Below, in pieces: positions 1 through 9,690 of a stretch of 64,000 nt of DNA (its first letter is position 1; each line of letters starts with the position of its first letter). Position numbers and translations under genes: made by a program. The DNA lies in NCBI RefSeq assembly GCF_001043025.1, contig NZ_JYLD01000002.1, forward strand, positions 124,001 to 188,000. Reading direction: 5' to 3'. This DNA is from Pseudomonas helleri (GTDB lineage Bacteria; Pseudomonadota; Gammaproteobacteria; Pseudomonadales; Pseudomonadaceae). Below the pieces are notes generated by a model. The model did no database searches. It was not told the origin of the DNA and saw only the letters and a list, made by a program, of their open reading frames with translations.

Positions 1-2058
<2,058 letters not shown>

Positions 2059-2122
2059 GATAGGTTTCGTCTAGCAGGGCCGGGGAGTTTAACGGACTTA
2101 GTAAAAATAGACCAATAAGTTG

Positions 2123-2151
2123 TTGACCGACCTAAATGTCATCTCTATACT
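2123..2151 (+). promoter_or_regulatory. Sigma-70 promoter of tRNA-Leu
   Basis: TTGACC at 2123-2128 and TATACT at 2146-2151 are separated by exactly 17 bases and lie 13 bases before the mature tRNA 5' end. The stretch just after the -10 box (TCGCCGCC) is GC-rich, as is usual for the stringently controlled promoters of stable RNAs. Confidence 0.85.
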
Positions 2152-2164
2152 TCGCCGCCATTGA

Positions 2165-2249
2165 GCCCTGATGGCGGAATTGGTAGACGCGGCGGATTCA
2201 AAATCCGTTTTCGCAAGAAGTGGGAGTTCGAGTCTCCCTCGGGGCACCA
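2165..2249 (+). tRNA. tRNA-Leu, anticodon CAA
   Basis: An 85-nt cloverleaf with encoded CCA. The acceptor strand GCCCTGA pairs with TCGGGGC (one G-U) before discriminator A and CCA. The anticodon arm GCGGA-TTCAAAA-TCCGT puts CAA at positions 34-36, so it reads UUG. The T-arm has the GTTCGAGTC core, and a long variable arm typical of class II tRNAs lies between the anticodon and T arms. The D-arm contains the usual GG before TAGACGC. Confidence 0.97.
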
Positions 2250-2256
2250 TCTTAAG

Positions 2257-2288
2257 AAAGACCTTGATTATCAAGGTCTTTTTTTTCG
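2257..2288 (+). terminator. Intrinsic terminator after tRNA-Leu
   Basis: AGACCTTGA (2259-2267), loop TTA, TCAAGGTCT (2271-2279), then a run of seven further T residues (2280-2286). The 9-bp perfect stem with a U-tract is a textbook terminator. Confidence 0.93.
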
Positions 2289-2299
2289 CCTGTAGAAAA

Positions 2300-2512
2300 G
2301 ATCAAAAGATCGCGAGCAAGCTCGCTCCTACAAATTGCGGGCACCCCTCCCCCTGTAGTCGTTGACGAGCACCGCGAGGCTACGTCCGGCTGCGAAGCAG
2401 TCGTAGTTATTTCGCAGCCACGCATCCTGTAGTCGCTGCCGAGGCACGAAGGCTGCGAGCGGCTCTCCAAGATCAAAAGCTCGCGAGGCAAGCTCGCTCC
2501 TACAGATGGCAC
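2300..2512. repeat. Extragenic palindromic (REP-like) repeat cluster
   Basis: Two copies of the 'CGCGAGCAAGCTCGCTCCTACA' core (about 2311-2332 and 2483-2505) flank 'TGTAGTCG(T/C)TG' elements at about 2355 and 2429. The same units recur at 9034, 28098 and 61370 in this window. They are non-coding, and short open frames across them have no coding character. Confidence 0.85.
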
Positions 2513-2611
2513 GTGCCCCACGTTTGCCCTTTTCAACCGGGAGGGTTACTCTCGCTCCGTCGCTGCCCATTCAGCGACCGGACGTCGCGGTCCGAGCATA
2601 TACAGGCGCAC

Positions 2612-2645
2612 AGGCGCCACCATTTCAATAGCTGGCGCTTTTTTG
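2612..2645 (+). terminator. Terminator-like hairpin at the head of the DUF3077 leader
   Basis: GGCGCCA (about 2613-2619) pairs with TGGCGCT (2633-2639) and is followed by a T-run (2639-2644). It could end an upstream transcript, or act as an attenuator inside the leader of the gene at 2798, since a small hairpin (CGGAC/GTCCG, 2579-2594) precedes it and highly structured leader follows at once. Confidence 0.6.
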
Positions 2646-2797
2646 TGCCCGCTAGTCTGTTATGGCGGCTGTGTGTGGGAGACCTTCGGGTCTGCCGGGG
2701 TTCCTGTATGCCCGGTCCGCGAACCCGCACATGGCTGCCACCCTTATTCGTTTCGCGGCGAACTGTGGCAGCTCCTCACATACAGGAGTTACGCCCA
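2646..2797 (+). promoter_or_regulatory. Structured 5' leader with Shine-Dalgarno-pairing loop (candidate cis-regulatory RNA)
   Basis: Paired elements read by eye: (a) AGACC-TTCG-GGTCT, a UUCG tetraloop hairpin at 2680-2693; (b) CCGGG (2695-2699) with CCCGG (2711-2715), exposing loop GTTCCTGTATG; (c) GCTGCCAC (2734-2741) with GTGGCAGC (2765-2772); (d) an enclosing helix GTGTGTGGG (2671-2679) with CTCACATAC-type bases 2775-2783, including two G-U pairs. The loop of (b), TTCCTGTA (2701-2708), is complementary to TACAGGAG (2781-2788), which contains the Shine-Dalgarno AGGAG of the downstream gene. Full pairing would hide the ribosome-binding site and compete with the last bases of helix (d); the 5-base core could form a pseudoknot with (d) intact. 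From memory, similar leaders precede other DUF3077 genes in Pseudomonas. Function is inferred. Confidence 0.65.
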
Positions 2798-3088
2798 ATG
2801 ACACGCCCTGCTTCCCCTTTAATCCATACCACCGGCGCTGCCACGTTTGGCACGTGCAATGCTCAGAATCAACGCTTGTTCAGCGTCAACCCCGGTATTT
2901 CGGGCGTTGAGGCGATGGAGCATGCTTCTCTGCTGATGAACTGCGTCAACACACTCTCGTTTCTCGGCGCCATGGACGATGGCAACGAAGCCATGCGCTG
3001 GGCTTCGCACTATCTCAGCGAGATGGCCAAGGCGGTCATTGATGATCTGACGATAGGGCTTCAGCAAGCCCAAGCAGGGGATGAGTAA
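2798..3088 (+). CDS. DUF3077-type small protein
   Basis: A 96-residue protein starting at ATG 2798, with Shine-Dalgarno AGGAG at 2784-2788. A longer in-frame reading from 2513 would cross the terminator-like hairpin and structured leader, so it was rejected. The core 'LFSVNPGISGVEAMEHASLLMNCVNTLSFLGAMDD' resembles the DUF3077/DUF6124 family common in Pseudomonas. Function is unknown. It is predicted to be helical, has no signal peptide or membrane segment, and is probably cytoplasmic. Expression is probably controlled by the leader. Confidence 0.8.
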   Translation: MTRPASPLIHTTGAATFGTCNAQNQRLFSVNPGISGVEAMEHASLLMNCVNTLSFLGAMDDGNEAMRWASHYLSEMAKAVIDDLTIGLQQAQAGDE

Positions 3089-3110
3089 GTAAGCCCGTAA
3101 GGCAGGAAGG

Positions 3111-3141
3111 TTTAAGCCTGCAACTCGCTTGCAGGCTTAAA
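3111..3141. terminator. 13-bp perfect stem-loop after the DUF3077 gene
   Basis: TTTAAGCCTGCAA (3111-3123), loop CTCGC, TTGCAGGCTTAAA (3129-3141). There is no U-tract in the plus direction, so this may be a weak or factor-assisted terminator or an mRNA-stabilising hairpin. Confidence 0.55.
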
Positions 3142-3287
3142 TAACGAGAAGAATTCAACCTGAAACTCACTGCCGGGTTGGGTGTGCTGTACAGGCAACG
3201 ATGACGTATAAACAACATTTGAAGTAAACAACCCGACACCCAGGCAGCGCGTGCATGCCTGGATTGCCGTGCACCTCCCTCTGCTCT

Positions 3288-3782
3288 TTACAGGCTGAAC
3301 CCTTTTAAGGCTTCAAACGCAATATTGTCGTCCAGCTGACCTCCAGGCGCCCCGCCTACACCAATAGCCCCCACGATGGCGTCGTTATGTTTAATCAATA
3401 CACCGCCGCGCAGAAAAATAATATTGTCCTGGCCATTACTTAGCGTCGAAAGTACAAACTTATTCATATAAGTTGGATCACCTTTATGAATAGTGGCGAT
3501 AAGATCACTTGTGTTCTCTTTAGCAGCGAAAGCGGTAAAAGCTTTTTTAAAGGAGGTCTTGGGAGTGTGCGGTAACGCTTGGTCAGCACGCACGGTGGCC
3601 AAAATAACGCCGTTGGCATCGACTACTGTTACCGCCACGTTATAGCCCTGTTTCAAACCAATACTCACTGCACTTTGCGCCAAAGAGGTTGCCTGAGTCG
3701 ACGTGATTGCCTTGTCAGCGGCAAAAGCCTGCCCAGACAACGTCAGAAACAAAAGAGTTGTAACTCCGATTTTCTTAAACAT
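3288..3782 (-). CDS. Secreted GlcG/HbpS-family haem-degrading-domain protein
   Basis: A 164-residue protein with an N-terminal signal peptide (MFKKIGVTTLLFLTLSGQAFA, cut before ADKA), so periplasmic or secreted. The rest is one GlcG/HbpS (DUF336, 'haem-degrading') domain, marked by 'GVILATVRADQALPHTPKTS', 'AFAAKENTSDLI' and the glycine-rich end 'GAIGVGGAPGGQLDD'. Homologues bind haem, corrinoids or small acids, and this one's ligand cannot be told. It is a single-gene unit: both neighbours are separate transcripts. Confidence 0.82.
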   Translation of the reverse strand: MFKKIGVTTLLFLTLSGQAFAADKAITSTQATSLAQSAVSIGLKQGYNVAVTVVDANGVILATVRADQALPHTPKTSFKKAFTAFAAKENTSDLIATIHKGDPTYMNKFVLSTLSNGQDNIIFLRGGVLIKHNDAIVGAIGVGGAPGGQLDDNIAFEALKGFSL

Positions 3783-4118
3783 AGGTTTATATCTCTCTTG
3801 GGTAGTGTTGCGTTTAGAAAACAGGTCGGCAGAGAGAATTGCTATATTTACGAACCGTTAGCAAACCGGAAGTATTACAGAACTTATCATTACTTATTGA
3901 CTTTGCGAAACCAACGATTCCAGCGATGGCAACCTGACTAATAAGTTGCGTATCAATCAACTACTTATAAAAAACATCCCATCAACAGCGATATAACATT
4001 TAGCCACAACTTCCCGACAATTCACGTTCAGTCAATACTTGCCTCTCCCGGCCCCATTGGAAAAACAGGCCGGGTTCTCTTATGATCGTCGCCGCCCTGG
4101 AACACTCAAACGCTGATC
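3783..4118. other. AT-rich intergenic region
   Basis: About 330 bases between the divergent genes at 3782 and 4133. It is visibly AT-richer than its surroundings and should hold both promoters. No repeat, RNA gene or clear operator could be recognised. Confidence 0.5.
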
Positions 4119-4132
4119 AAGGACCCCGCCCC

Positions 4133-4462
4133 ATGGAACGCCCGCTGGAGACCGTCGCCCTTTTCTCGCTCAAACTCGCCTACGAAGCTGAGGGCCAAAG
4201 CCCGATTCTGCGCGACGACATGGTCATGGGTGACTATCAGCGCGACGTCTTTGCCTTTCTGGTGCGCAAGGGCGACCTGGAAGCAATCAAGGCCAAAATC
4301 GATGAGTGCATCGACCTGGCCATGGACGCCATCGGTGGTGCGGACTCGCCCATGGGTCGCGAATTGCAGAAGCTGGCGCTTGGGGTCCAACAGGCGCACA
4401 GCCTTGAGCAACTGAACGCGCCGCTGCTGACCCTCAAGGATTATTTGCAAGACATCCTGTGA
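4133..4462 (+). CDS. Small conserved-looking protein of unknown function
   Basis: A 109-residue acidic protein (MERPLETVALFSLKLAYEAE...). The ATG at 4133 is preferred over one at 4082 because AAGGA lies at 4119-4123, nine bases before it. No signal peptide, membrane segment or recognised motif is visible; the sequence looks mostly helical and cytoplasmic. It ends one base before the stop codon of the convergent cytochrome c gene. Family not recognised. Confidence 0.6.
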   Translation: MERPLETVALFSLKLAYEAEGQSPILRDDMVMGDYQRDVFAFLVRKGDLEAIKAKIDECIDLAMDAIGGADSPMGRELQKLALGVQQAHSLEQLNAPLLTLKDYLQDIL

Positions 4463-4852
4463 TTACTGGTCTTTGAAGGTTTCGATATAGGCCAGCAGGT
4501 TGGCGATTTTCTCCGGGTCGCTGATGCCCCAGAAAATCATGCGCGTGCCCTTCACCACTTTTTTCGGGGCTTCGATGTACGCCGCGAGTGTCTGGGGGGT
4601 CCAGACCACGCCTGAATTTTTCATCGCTTCCGAAAACTGGTAACCCGGCAAACTCCCGGCCTGGCGCCCGATCACACCATTTAAATGCGGCCCAAAACCG
4701 CTGCGGGCGTTTTCCCCGATGCTGTGGCACCCGCCGCAGGTCTTGGTGAATAACTTGCCACCCGCCTCTGCATCGCCCGCCGCCGCAGCCCCCAGGCTAA
4801 ACAGTCCGGCATTCAGGGTCACAAGCAAGGTCAGCAAGGCTCGGTACGTCAT
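4463..4852 (-). CDS. Class I c-type cytochrome (periplasmic)
   Basis: A 129-residue precursor starting at ATG 4850-4852, eight residues of spacing downstream of a GGAG; an upstream GTG (4864) is less likely. It has a signal peptide (MTYRALLTLLVTLNAGLFSLGAAAA), a haem-binding CGGCH at residues 39-43 and a distal Met ligand in 'KGTRMIFWGI'. 'GFGPHLNGVIGRQAGS' is typical of mitochondrial-type/cytochrome c2 proteins. Presumably a soluble periplasmic electron carrier; its partners are not indicated by the neighbours. Confidence 0.88.
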   Translation of the reverse strand: MTYRALLTLLVTLNAGLFSLGAAAAGDAEAGGKLFTKTCGGCHSIGENARSGFGPHLNGVIGRQAGSLPGYQFSEAMKNSGVVWTPQTLAAYIEAPKKVVKGTRMIFWGISDPEKIANLLAYIETFKDQ

Positions 4853-4983
4853 CGATAACTCCACATCAGGTCGAGGTGTTCAGGCTGGCGCCACTATAGC
4901 CCAGGCCTAAAACCCGTCACGAGACCCAGATCATATGTTTCGCTCGGCGGTGATTGCAGTTGCCATCATATCGCCGCTAGACT

Positions 4984-4998
4984 TGAGAACGATTCGCA
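4984..4998 (+). promoter_or_regulatory. Possible Fur box upstream of the ECF sigma gene
   Basis: TGAGAAC-G-ATTCGCA matches the Fur 7-1-7 pattern (TGATAAT-G-ATTATCA) at about 10 of 14 half-site positions. It lies just before the proposed start of the FecI-like sigma gene, where Fur control is expected for this family. By-eye match only. Confidence 0.45.
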
Positions 4999-5021
4999 CT
5001 CACCTTCTGGAAAACCGACCG

Positions 5022-5528
5022 GTGCAACCTCTCTCGACTCGCAAACTGGGCTTTTTTTTCAGCGATCATCACCGTTGGTTGCTGCAGCATATTCGTCGGC
5101 GCGTGCGTAACCCTGCGGATGCCGAAGACACGGCAGCCGACACGTTTTGCCAAATGCTCGCCGCACGGGTCGACCCGGACAGCATCGAGCAGCCGCGGGC
5201 TTATTTATCGACGATTGCGCGACGTTTGATTTTCGATCGGCACCGGCGCGGCAAACTGGAAAGTGCCTATCTGGAACGCCTGGCCTTGCTCCCGGAAACC
5301 GTGGTGCCCTCCCCCGAAGAACAGTTGCAGTTGATTGAGGCGCTGGTGGCCATCGACCGGGCCATCGATGGCTTACCGCTGGTGGTCAAGGCCACCTTTT
5401 TGTACAGCCAGCTGGACGGCCTGAGCTATGTGGCGATTGCGCAAAAACTCGGCTTGTCGGAACGCACCGTCAGCCGCTACATGAAACAGGCATTGCGCCA
5501 GTGTTATCTGTGCGAGGCAGCCCTATGA
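5022..5528 (+). CDS. FecI-like ECF sigma factor (iron-starvation sigma)
   Basis: Directs RNA polymerase to the promoter of the adjacent TonB receptor when signalled through FecR. Region 2 is seen in 'RRVRNPADAEDTAADTFCQML...PRAYLSTIARRLIFDRHRR' and region 4 in 'LSYVAIAQKLGLSERTVSRYMKQALRQCY', with the helix-turn-helix near the C-terminus. The start is uncertain. GTG at 5022 (VQPLSTRKLGFFFSDHHRWLLQHI) gives 168 residues, the family norm, and has GGA about ten bases upstream; an ATG at 4935 would add 29 atypical residues and read through the likely Fur site. It overlaps the fecR start by ATGA. Confidence 0.88.
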   Translation: MQPLSTRKLGFFFSDHHRWLLQHIRRRVRNPADAEDTAADTFCQMLAARVDPDSIEQPRAYLSTIARRLIFDRHRRGKLESAYLERLALLPETVVPSPEEQLQLIEALVAIDRAIDGLPLVVKATFLYSQLDGLSYVAIAQKLGLSERTVSRYMKQALRQCYLCEAAL

Positions 5529-6493
5529 GCGAGTTACGCCTGGACCCGGTCAGCGAACAGAGCATTGACTGGATGGTGAAGCTGCGCGCTGACACTCCCG
5601 ACGCCGCCCTGCTGGAGCGTTTCAACGCATGGCTAGCCGCAGACCCGGCACATGTGCACGCGTGGGACACCCTGCAAAAACGCCTCGGTGGCTCGTTCAA
5701 TACCGTTCGCGCGCTGGACCGGCGCCTGCCCGGCCAGGCGGGTGAGGCACGGTTAGTGCTGCTGCAACCGAGCACCACTCGGCGGGACGCTTTGCGCACG
5801 CTGGCCGGTTTGGGCTTGCTCGGCGGTGGGTTGTGGTTGGGTGCCAGTAGCCCGTTGGGTGAGTCGTTGCTGGCCGACCTGTCGACCGGAGTGGGTGAGC
5901 GTAATGACTTTAACCTGGCCGATGGCAGCCGCCTTAGCCTCAATGCCAACAGCGCGGTTGACCTGCATTTCAACAGCCAGCAACGGCTGGTGATTTTACG
6001 CCGTGGCGAGTTAGTGATTCAGGTAGCGCCCGATGCGCGTCGTCCGCTTCGCGTGCGCACCGCCGAGGGCGAGATTCAGGCCTTGGGCACGCGTTTTCTG
6101 GTCTCGCAAGAATCAGCGGCCAGCCGCGTCGTGGTCCTTGAGCATGCGGTTGAAACCCGGTTGTTCAACGGCACCACCCTGGCCCTGCAAGAAGGTCAGT
6201 CTGCCCTGCTCTACCCCCGGCAGATCGTTCCGCAAGCGGGCGACCAGCATTACCGCGCCGAGTGGTTGAACGGTCGGCTGAACGTGCTGGATGACTCCCT
6301 GGCGCAGGTGGTCGATGCGCTGCGCCCTTACACCCGCGGGCTGGTGCGTGTCGCCCCTGAAGTGCGCGGCCTGCGTGTACAAGGCGTGTACCCGCTGAAT
6401 GACCCCGACCGGGCCTACACCGCTTTGGCCGAAACCTTGCCCATTCGCGTGGACCGCTATAGCCCGTGGCTGACGTTGATCCGGCCGGCCTGA
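5525..6493 (+). CDS. FecR-like anti-sigma/signal transducer
   Basis: A 322-residue inner-membrane protein that relays ligand binding by the TonB receptor to the FecI-like sigma. The N-terminal cytoplasmic domain ('SIDWMVKLRADTP...FNAWLAADPAHVHAWDTLQ') is the sigma-interacting FecR_N/DUF4880 part. Residues about 86-108 hold a twin-arginine pair followed by a hydrophobic segment (TTRRDALRTLAGLGLLGGGL); Tat dependence has been reported for FecR proteins. The periplasmic FecR domain follows ('RLSLNANSAVDLHF', 'LVILRRGELVIQV', 'ALGTRFLV') with a C-terminal STN-like part. The start ATG overlaps the sigma stop. Confidence 0.93.
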   Translation: MSELRLDPVSEQSIDWMVKLRADTPDAALLERFNAWLAADPAHVHAWDTLQKRLGGSFNTVRALDRRLPGQAGEARLVLLQPSTTRRDALRTLAGLGLLGGGLWLGASSPLGESLLADLSTGVGERNDFNLADGSRLSLNANSAVDLHFNSQQRLVILRRGELVIQVAPDARRPLRVRTAEGEIQALGTRFLVSQESAASRVVVLEHAVETRLFNGTTLALQEGQSALLYPRQIVPQAGDQHYRAEWLNGRLNVLDDSLAQVVDALRPYTRGLVRVAPEVRGLRVQGVYPLNDPDRAYTALAETLPIRVDRYSPWLTLIRPA

Positions 6494-6504
6494 GCCACGG
6501 CGCA

Positions 6505-6540
6505 AAAAATATTTTTGATAATTGCTCGCATCCGTGTCCG
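6505..6540 (+). promoter_or_regulatory. Probable ECF-sigma promoter of the TonB receptor
   Basis: The 104-base gap between fecR and the receptor contains AAAAAATATTTTT (6504-6516) followed by CTCGCATCCGTGTCC (about 6525-6539). An A-rich -35 and a CGT(C/G)T-type -10 are usual for Pseudomonas iron-starvation sigma promoters. The exact boundaries are a guess. Confidence 0.4.
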
Positions 6541-6597
6541 GTTTTTAATTCTCAGCCCACCTATCTCCTGAGACTTCCACACGATCAGGAGAATGCT

Positions 6598-9030
6598 GTG
6601 CTCAACCCGTGGCCCCACACCCGTTACGCCGCTGTAGCCCTTGCCGCCCTGGCCAACCCTGCCTGGGTGCAAGCCCAAGAGGTCAATTTCAATGTGCCTG
6701 CCGGTCCGCTGGCCACGACGTTGAACGCCATCGCCAGCCAAAGCGGGCACATCGTTTCGCTGGAGCCGGGGCTGGTACAGGGCAAACAGGCACCTGCGGT
6801 GATCGGCCAGATGTCGCCAGAGCACGCCATGGAAGTAGCCCTGCGCGGCAGCGGCCTGCAATTGCGCATCACCGCGCAAGGCAGCTTCAGCGTCGAACCG
6901 GCACCACACGATGCGCAGGCATTGCAACTGGGCGTCACCAGCATTACCGAGCGCAGCCTGGATGCCACCACTGAAGGTTCAGGCTCCTACAGCGCGCGTG
7001 CCGTGACCATCGGCAAGGGCGCGCACAGCCTCAAGGAAACCCCGCAGTCCATCACCGTCATGACCCGCAAAATGCTCGATGACCAGAACCTCAACACTAT
7101 CGAGCAGGTGATGGAAAAAACCCCGGGCATCACCGTGTACGACTCGCCCATGAGCGGCAAGTACTTCTACTCCCGTGGCTTTCGCATGACCGGCCAATAC
7201 CAGTACGACGGCGTGCCGTTGGACATTGGCAGCAGCTACGTGCAGGCCGACAGCTTCAACAGCGACATGGCGATCTACGACCGGGTAGAAGTGCTGCGCG
7301 GCGCCGCCGGGATGATGAAAGGCGCGGGCGGCACCTCGGGCGGGGTGAACTTTGTGCGCAAGCGCGGCGAATACACCCCGCACACCCAACTGTCGCTGTC
7401 AGCCGGAACATGGGACAACTACCGCGGGCAGATCGACACGGGCGGCCCGCTGAACGACACCGGCAGCGTGCGCGGCCGGGCGGTGATCACCGAGCAAACG
7501 CGCCAGTACTTTTACGACGTCGGGCAGCGCAAAGACCAAATCTACTACGGTGCGCTGGATGTCGACCTGAGCCCCGACACCACGCTGGGCATCGGCCTGG
7601 CTTATGAAGACGTCGACGCCACCCCCTGCTGGGGCGGCTTGCCGCGCTATGCCGATGGCAGTGACCTGAAGCTCAAGCGCTCCACGTGCCTGAATCCGGC
7701 GTGGAACCATCAGCGCAGCAAACGCACCACCTGGTTTGGCGATTTAAAGCATCAACTCAATGACGATTGGGCCGTGAAGGTTGCCGGGGTCTACTCCAAA
7801 AACACCCAGGACATGGAATACGCCTTCCCCAGCGGCTCGGTACCGGTGGGTGCCACCCAATCGAACACACTGGTCATTGGCAGCACCTATGACTATGACC
7901 AGGTCGACTACGGTTTTGATGCCTACCTTAATGGCACCTTCGATGCCTTTGGCCAGCAGCACGAACTCACGGTCGGGGCCAATGCCAGTCGCTCCCGAAA
8001 GGATGACTTCTTCGCCGTGGCGGTGCTCCCGGATCGGCAAGATGTGTTCAACCCCAACCACCACCTACCGCAGCCCGACGACAGCTACTACCTGGCCAAT
8101 GCCACCCGTGGCGGCCCGATGGACATGCGCATCAAGCAGTACGGCGCCTACTCCATCGCCCGCCTGAAACTGGCCGAACCGCTGACATTAGTATTGGGCA
8201 GCCGGGTGAGCTGGTATTCCTCCAACAGCGACTCCGTGTCGTACTGGCGCGGTGAAGGCACCCCGGTGCATACCCAAGCCAAAGAAACCGGGCAAGTCAC
8301 CCCGTTTGCCGCCGTGTTGTTCGACCTCAATGACAACCTGACCGCCTACGCCAGCTACACCGACATTTTCACCCCGCAAGGCAACTACAGAACCCTGAGC
8401 GGCGCCACGCTCAAGCCACTGGTTGGCCAGAGTTACGAAGTGGGCATCAAGGGCGAATGGTTTGACGGGCGTCTGAACAGTGCCTTTAACCTGTTCCGTA
8501 CGATTCAAAAAGATGCCGCCCAAGATGATCCGCTGTGCCCCGACAGCAGTTGCTCGCAAAACTCCGGCAAAGTGCGTGCTCAAGGCTTTGAAGCCGAAGT
8601 GAGCGGCGAAGTCATTGATCGCCTGCAACTGCTGGCCGGCTACACCTACACCCAGACCAAAGTGCTGGAGGACGCCGACGCTGCGCAAAATGGCGTGCCC
8701 TATAACTCTTACGTGCCGCGCCACTTGCTGCGGGTGTGGGCCGACTACGGCCTGAGCGGCGCGCTGGACCGCGTCAGCGTAGGCGCCGGGGTCAATGCCC
8801 AGAGCAGCAACTATCGCGTCTCGCCCATCAGCGGCAATGACATGACCCAGTCAGGCTACGCCGTGTGGAACGGCCGCGTGAGCTACCGCATCGACGACAC
8901 CTGGTCGTTGGCACTGAACGGCAACAACCTGTTCGACAAGCGTTACTACGTGACTGTCGGCACCGAAGGCTTCGGCAACTTCTATGGCGAACCGCGCAAT
9001 TTCGTCATGTCACTCAAAGCTGATTTCTGA
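6598..9030 (+). CDS. TonB-dependent siderophore receptor with STN signalling domain
   Basis: An 810-residue outer-membrane receptor for a ferric siderophore that also signals through FecR. The start is GTG 6598 with AGGAGA at 6587-6592; a nearby ATG is out of frame, and the longer in-frame reading from 6466 starts inside fecR. After a signal peptide ending near 'AWVQAQ', an STN/secretin domain follows ('VNFNVPAGPLATTLNAIASQ'), then the TonB box/plug ('LKETPQSITVMTRKMLDDQ', 'VEVLRGAAGMMKGAGGTSG') and a 22-strand barrel ending '...NFVMSLKADF' with terminal Phe. The STN domain and the FecI/FecR neighbours show transcription-regulating function. Specific siderophore unknown; the closest feel is FpvA/FoxA/FiuA type. 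Confidence 0.94.
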   Translation: MLNPWPHTRYAAVALAALANPAWVQAQEVNFNVPAGPLATTLNAIASQSGHIVSLEPGLVQGKQAPAVIGQMSPEHAMEVALRGSGLQLRITAQGSFSVEPAPHDAQALQLGVTSITERSLDATTEGSGSYSARAVTIGKGAHSLKETPQSITVMTRKMLDDQNLNTIEQVMEKTPGITVYDSPMSGKYFYSRGFRMTGQYQYDGVPLDIGSSYVQADSFNSDMAIYDRVEVLRGAAGMMKGAGGTSGGVNFVRKRGEYTPHTQLSLSAGTWDNYRGQIDTGGPLNDTGSVRGRAVITEQTRQYFYDVGQRKDQIYYGALDVDLSPDTTLGIGLAYEDVDATPCWGGLPRYADGSDLKLKRSTCLNPAWNHQRSKRTTWFGDLKHQLNDDWAVKVAGVYSKNTQDMEYAFPSGSVPVGATQSNTLVIGSTYDYDQVDYGFDAYLNGTFDAFGQQHELTVGANASRSRKDDFFAVAVLPDRQDVFNPNHHLPQPDDSYYLANATRGGPMDMRIKQYGAYSIARLKLAEPLTLVLGSRVSWYSSNSDSVSYWRGEGTPVHTQAKETGQVTPFAAVLFDLNDNLTAYASYTDIFTPQGNYRTLSGATLKPLVGQSYEVGIKGEWFDGRLNSAFNLFRTIQKDAAQDDPLCPDSSCSQNSGKVRAQGFEAEVSGEVIDRLQLLAGYTYTQTKVLEDADAAQNGVPYNSYVPRHLLRVWADYGLSGALDRVSVGAGVNAQSSNYRVSPISGNDMTQSGYAVWNGRVSYRIDDTWSLALNGNNLFDKRYYVTVGTEGFGNFYGEPRNFVMSLKADF

Positions 9031-9033
9031 TCT

Positions 9034-9090
9034 CTGTAGGAGCGAGCTTGCCTCGCGATCTTTTGATCTTTCAAAAAGATCGCGAGACAC
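9034..9090. repeat. REP-like palindrome
   Basis: CTGTAGGAGCGAGCTTG is followed by CCTCGCGATCTTTTGATC, with a partial inverted second arm (AAAAAGATCGCGAG, about 9074-9087). It sits between the convergent receptor and DUF924 genes and may serve as a bidirectional terminator. Its second arm is truncated compared with the copy at 28098. Confidence 0.8.
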
Positions 9091-9102
9091 GCGCACATCG
9101 CG

Positions 9103-9648
9103 TCAGCCAGCAAAACCACCCGCGGCGAGGAACGTGCGTTCCTCCTCGGTCGAGACACGCCCCAAGGCATCATTGCGATGGGGAAAACGCCCGAAGCGCT
9201 CAATGATATCGGCGTGTTCCTTGGCCCAACGGATGTATTGGGGGTTGAGTTTTTCATGCAGTTCCAATGACAGGCGCTGGTCATCGGCGTCTTCGGAATG
9301 CTCAAACGGCAAGTAACAGAACCCGCGCAACGCCGTTTCGATCTGTTGATCCAGCTGCGCCTCAATCACCTTGCGGGCATAAAAACGCGCCAGCGGGTCG
9401 GTGGCGAACATGTGCGCGGTGCCACGGAAGGCATTGCGCGGATATTGGTCCAGCAACAGCAGCAACGCCAGCGCGCCTTCTGGCTGTGCGGCCCAAGCCT
9501 CAAGCTCGCGCCTGGCGGCCTGAAAATGCGCGGTGTAGAAGGTCTCACGAAAGCGCTTGTCGAAGGCCTCGTCCTTGGCAAACCAATGCGTGGGGCCGGC
9601 CTGCTTCCAGAATTCAACCACCGCGTGCGGTGTGGTGTCAGTCGTCAC
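9103..9648 (-). CDS. DUF924 family protein
   Basis: A 181-residue soluble protein matching the DUF924 family over its full length, with the signature 'LLLDQYPRNAFRGTAHMFATDPLAR' and 'GFCYLPFEHSEDADDQRLSLELHEKL'. The fold is TPR-like/all-helical and no biochemical role is firmly established. The gene is monocistronic or precedes nothing obvious; the lysE gene upstream on the same strand ends 42 bases before it, so co-transcription is possible. Confidence 0.88.
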   Translation of the reverse strand: MTTDTTPHAVVEFWKQAGPTHWFAKDEAFDKRFRETFYTAHFQAARRELEAWAAQPEGALALLLLLDQYPRNAFRGTAHMFATDPLARFYARKVIEAQLDQQIETALRGFCYLPFEHSEDADDQRLSLELHEKLNPQYIRWAKEHADIIERFGRFPHRNDALGRVSTEEERTFLAAGGFAG

Positions 9649-9690
9649 GTTGCGTTCCTCCCTAAGGTTGTTGAAGGAGCTTAGACGCTT

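Noticed and set aside
2513..2797. An N-terminal extension of the DUF3077 gene back to 2513
   Set aside because: It would translate through a terminator-like hairpin and the structured leader; a clear AGGAG supports the start at 2798.
4935..5021. ATG 4935 as the start of the ECF sigma gene
   Set aside because: It adds 29 residues unlike the family, lies upstream of the likely Fur site and has no good Shine-Dalgarno.
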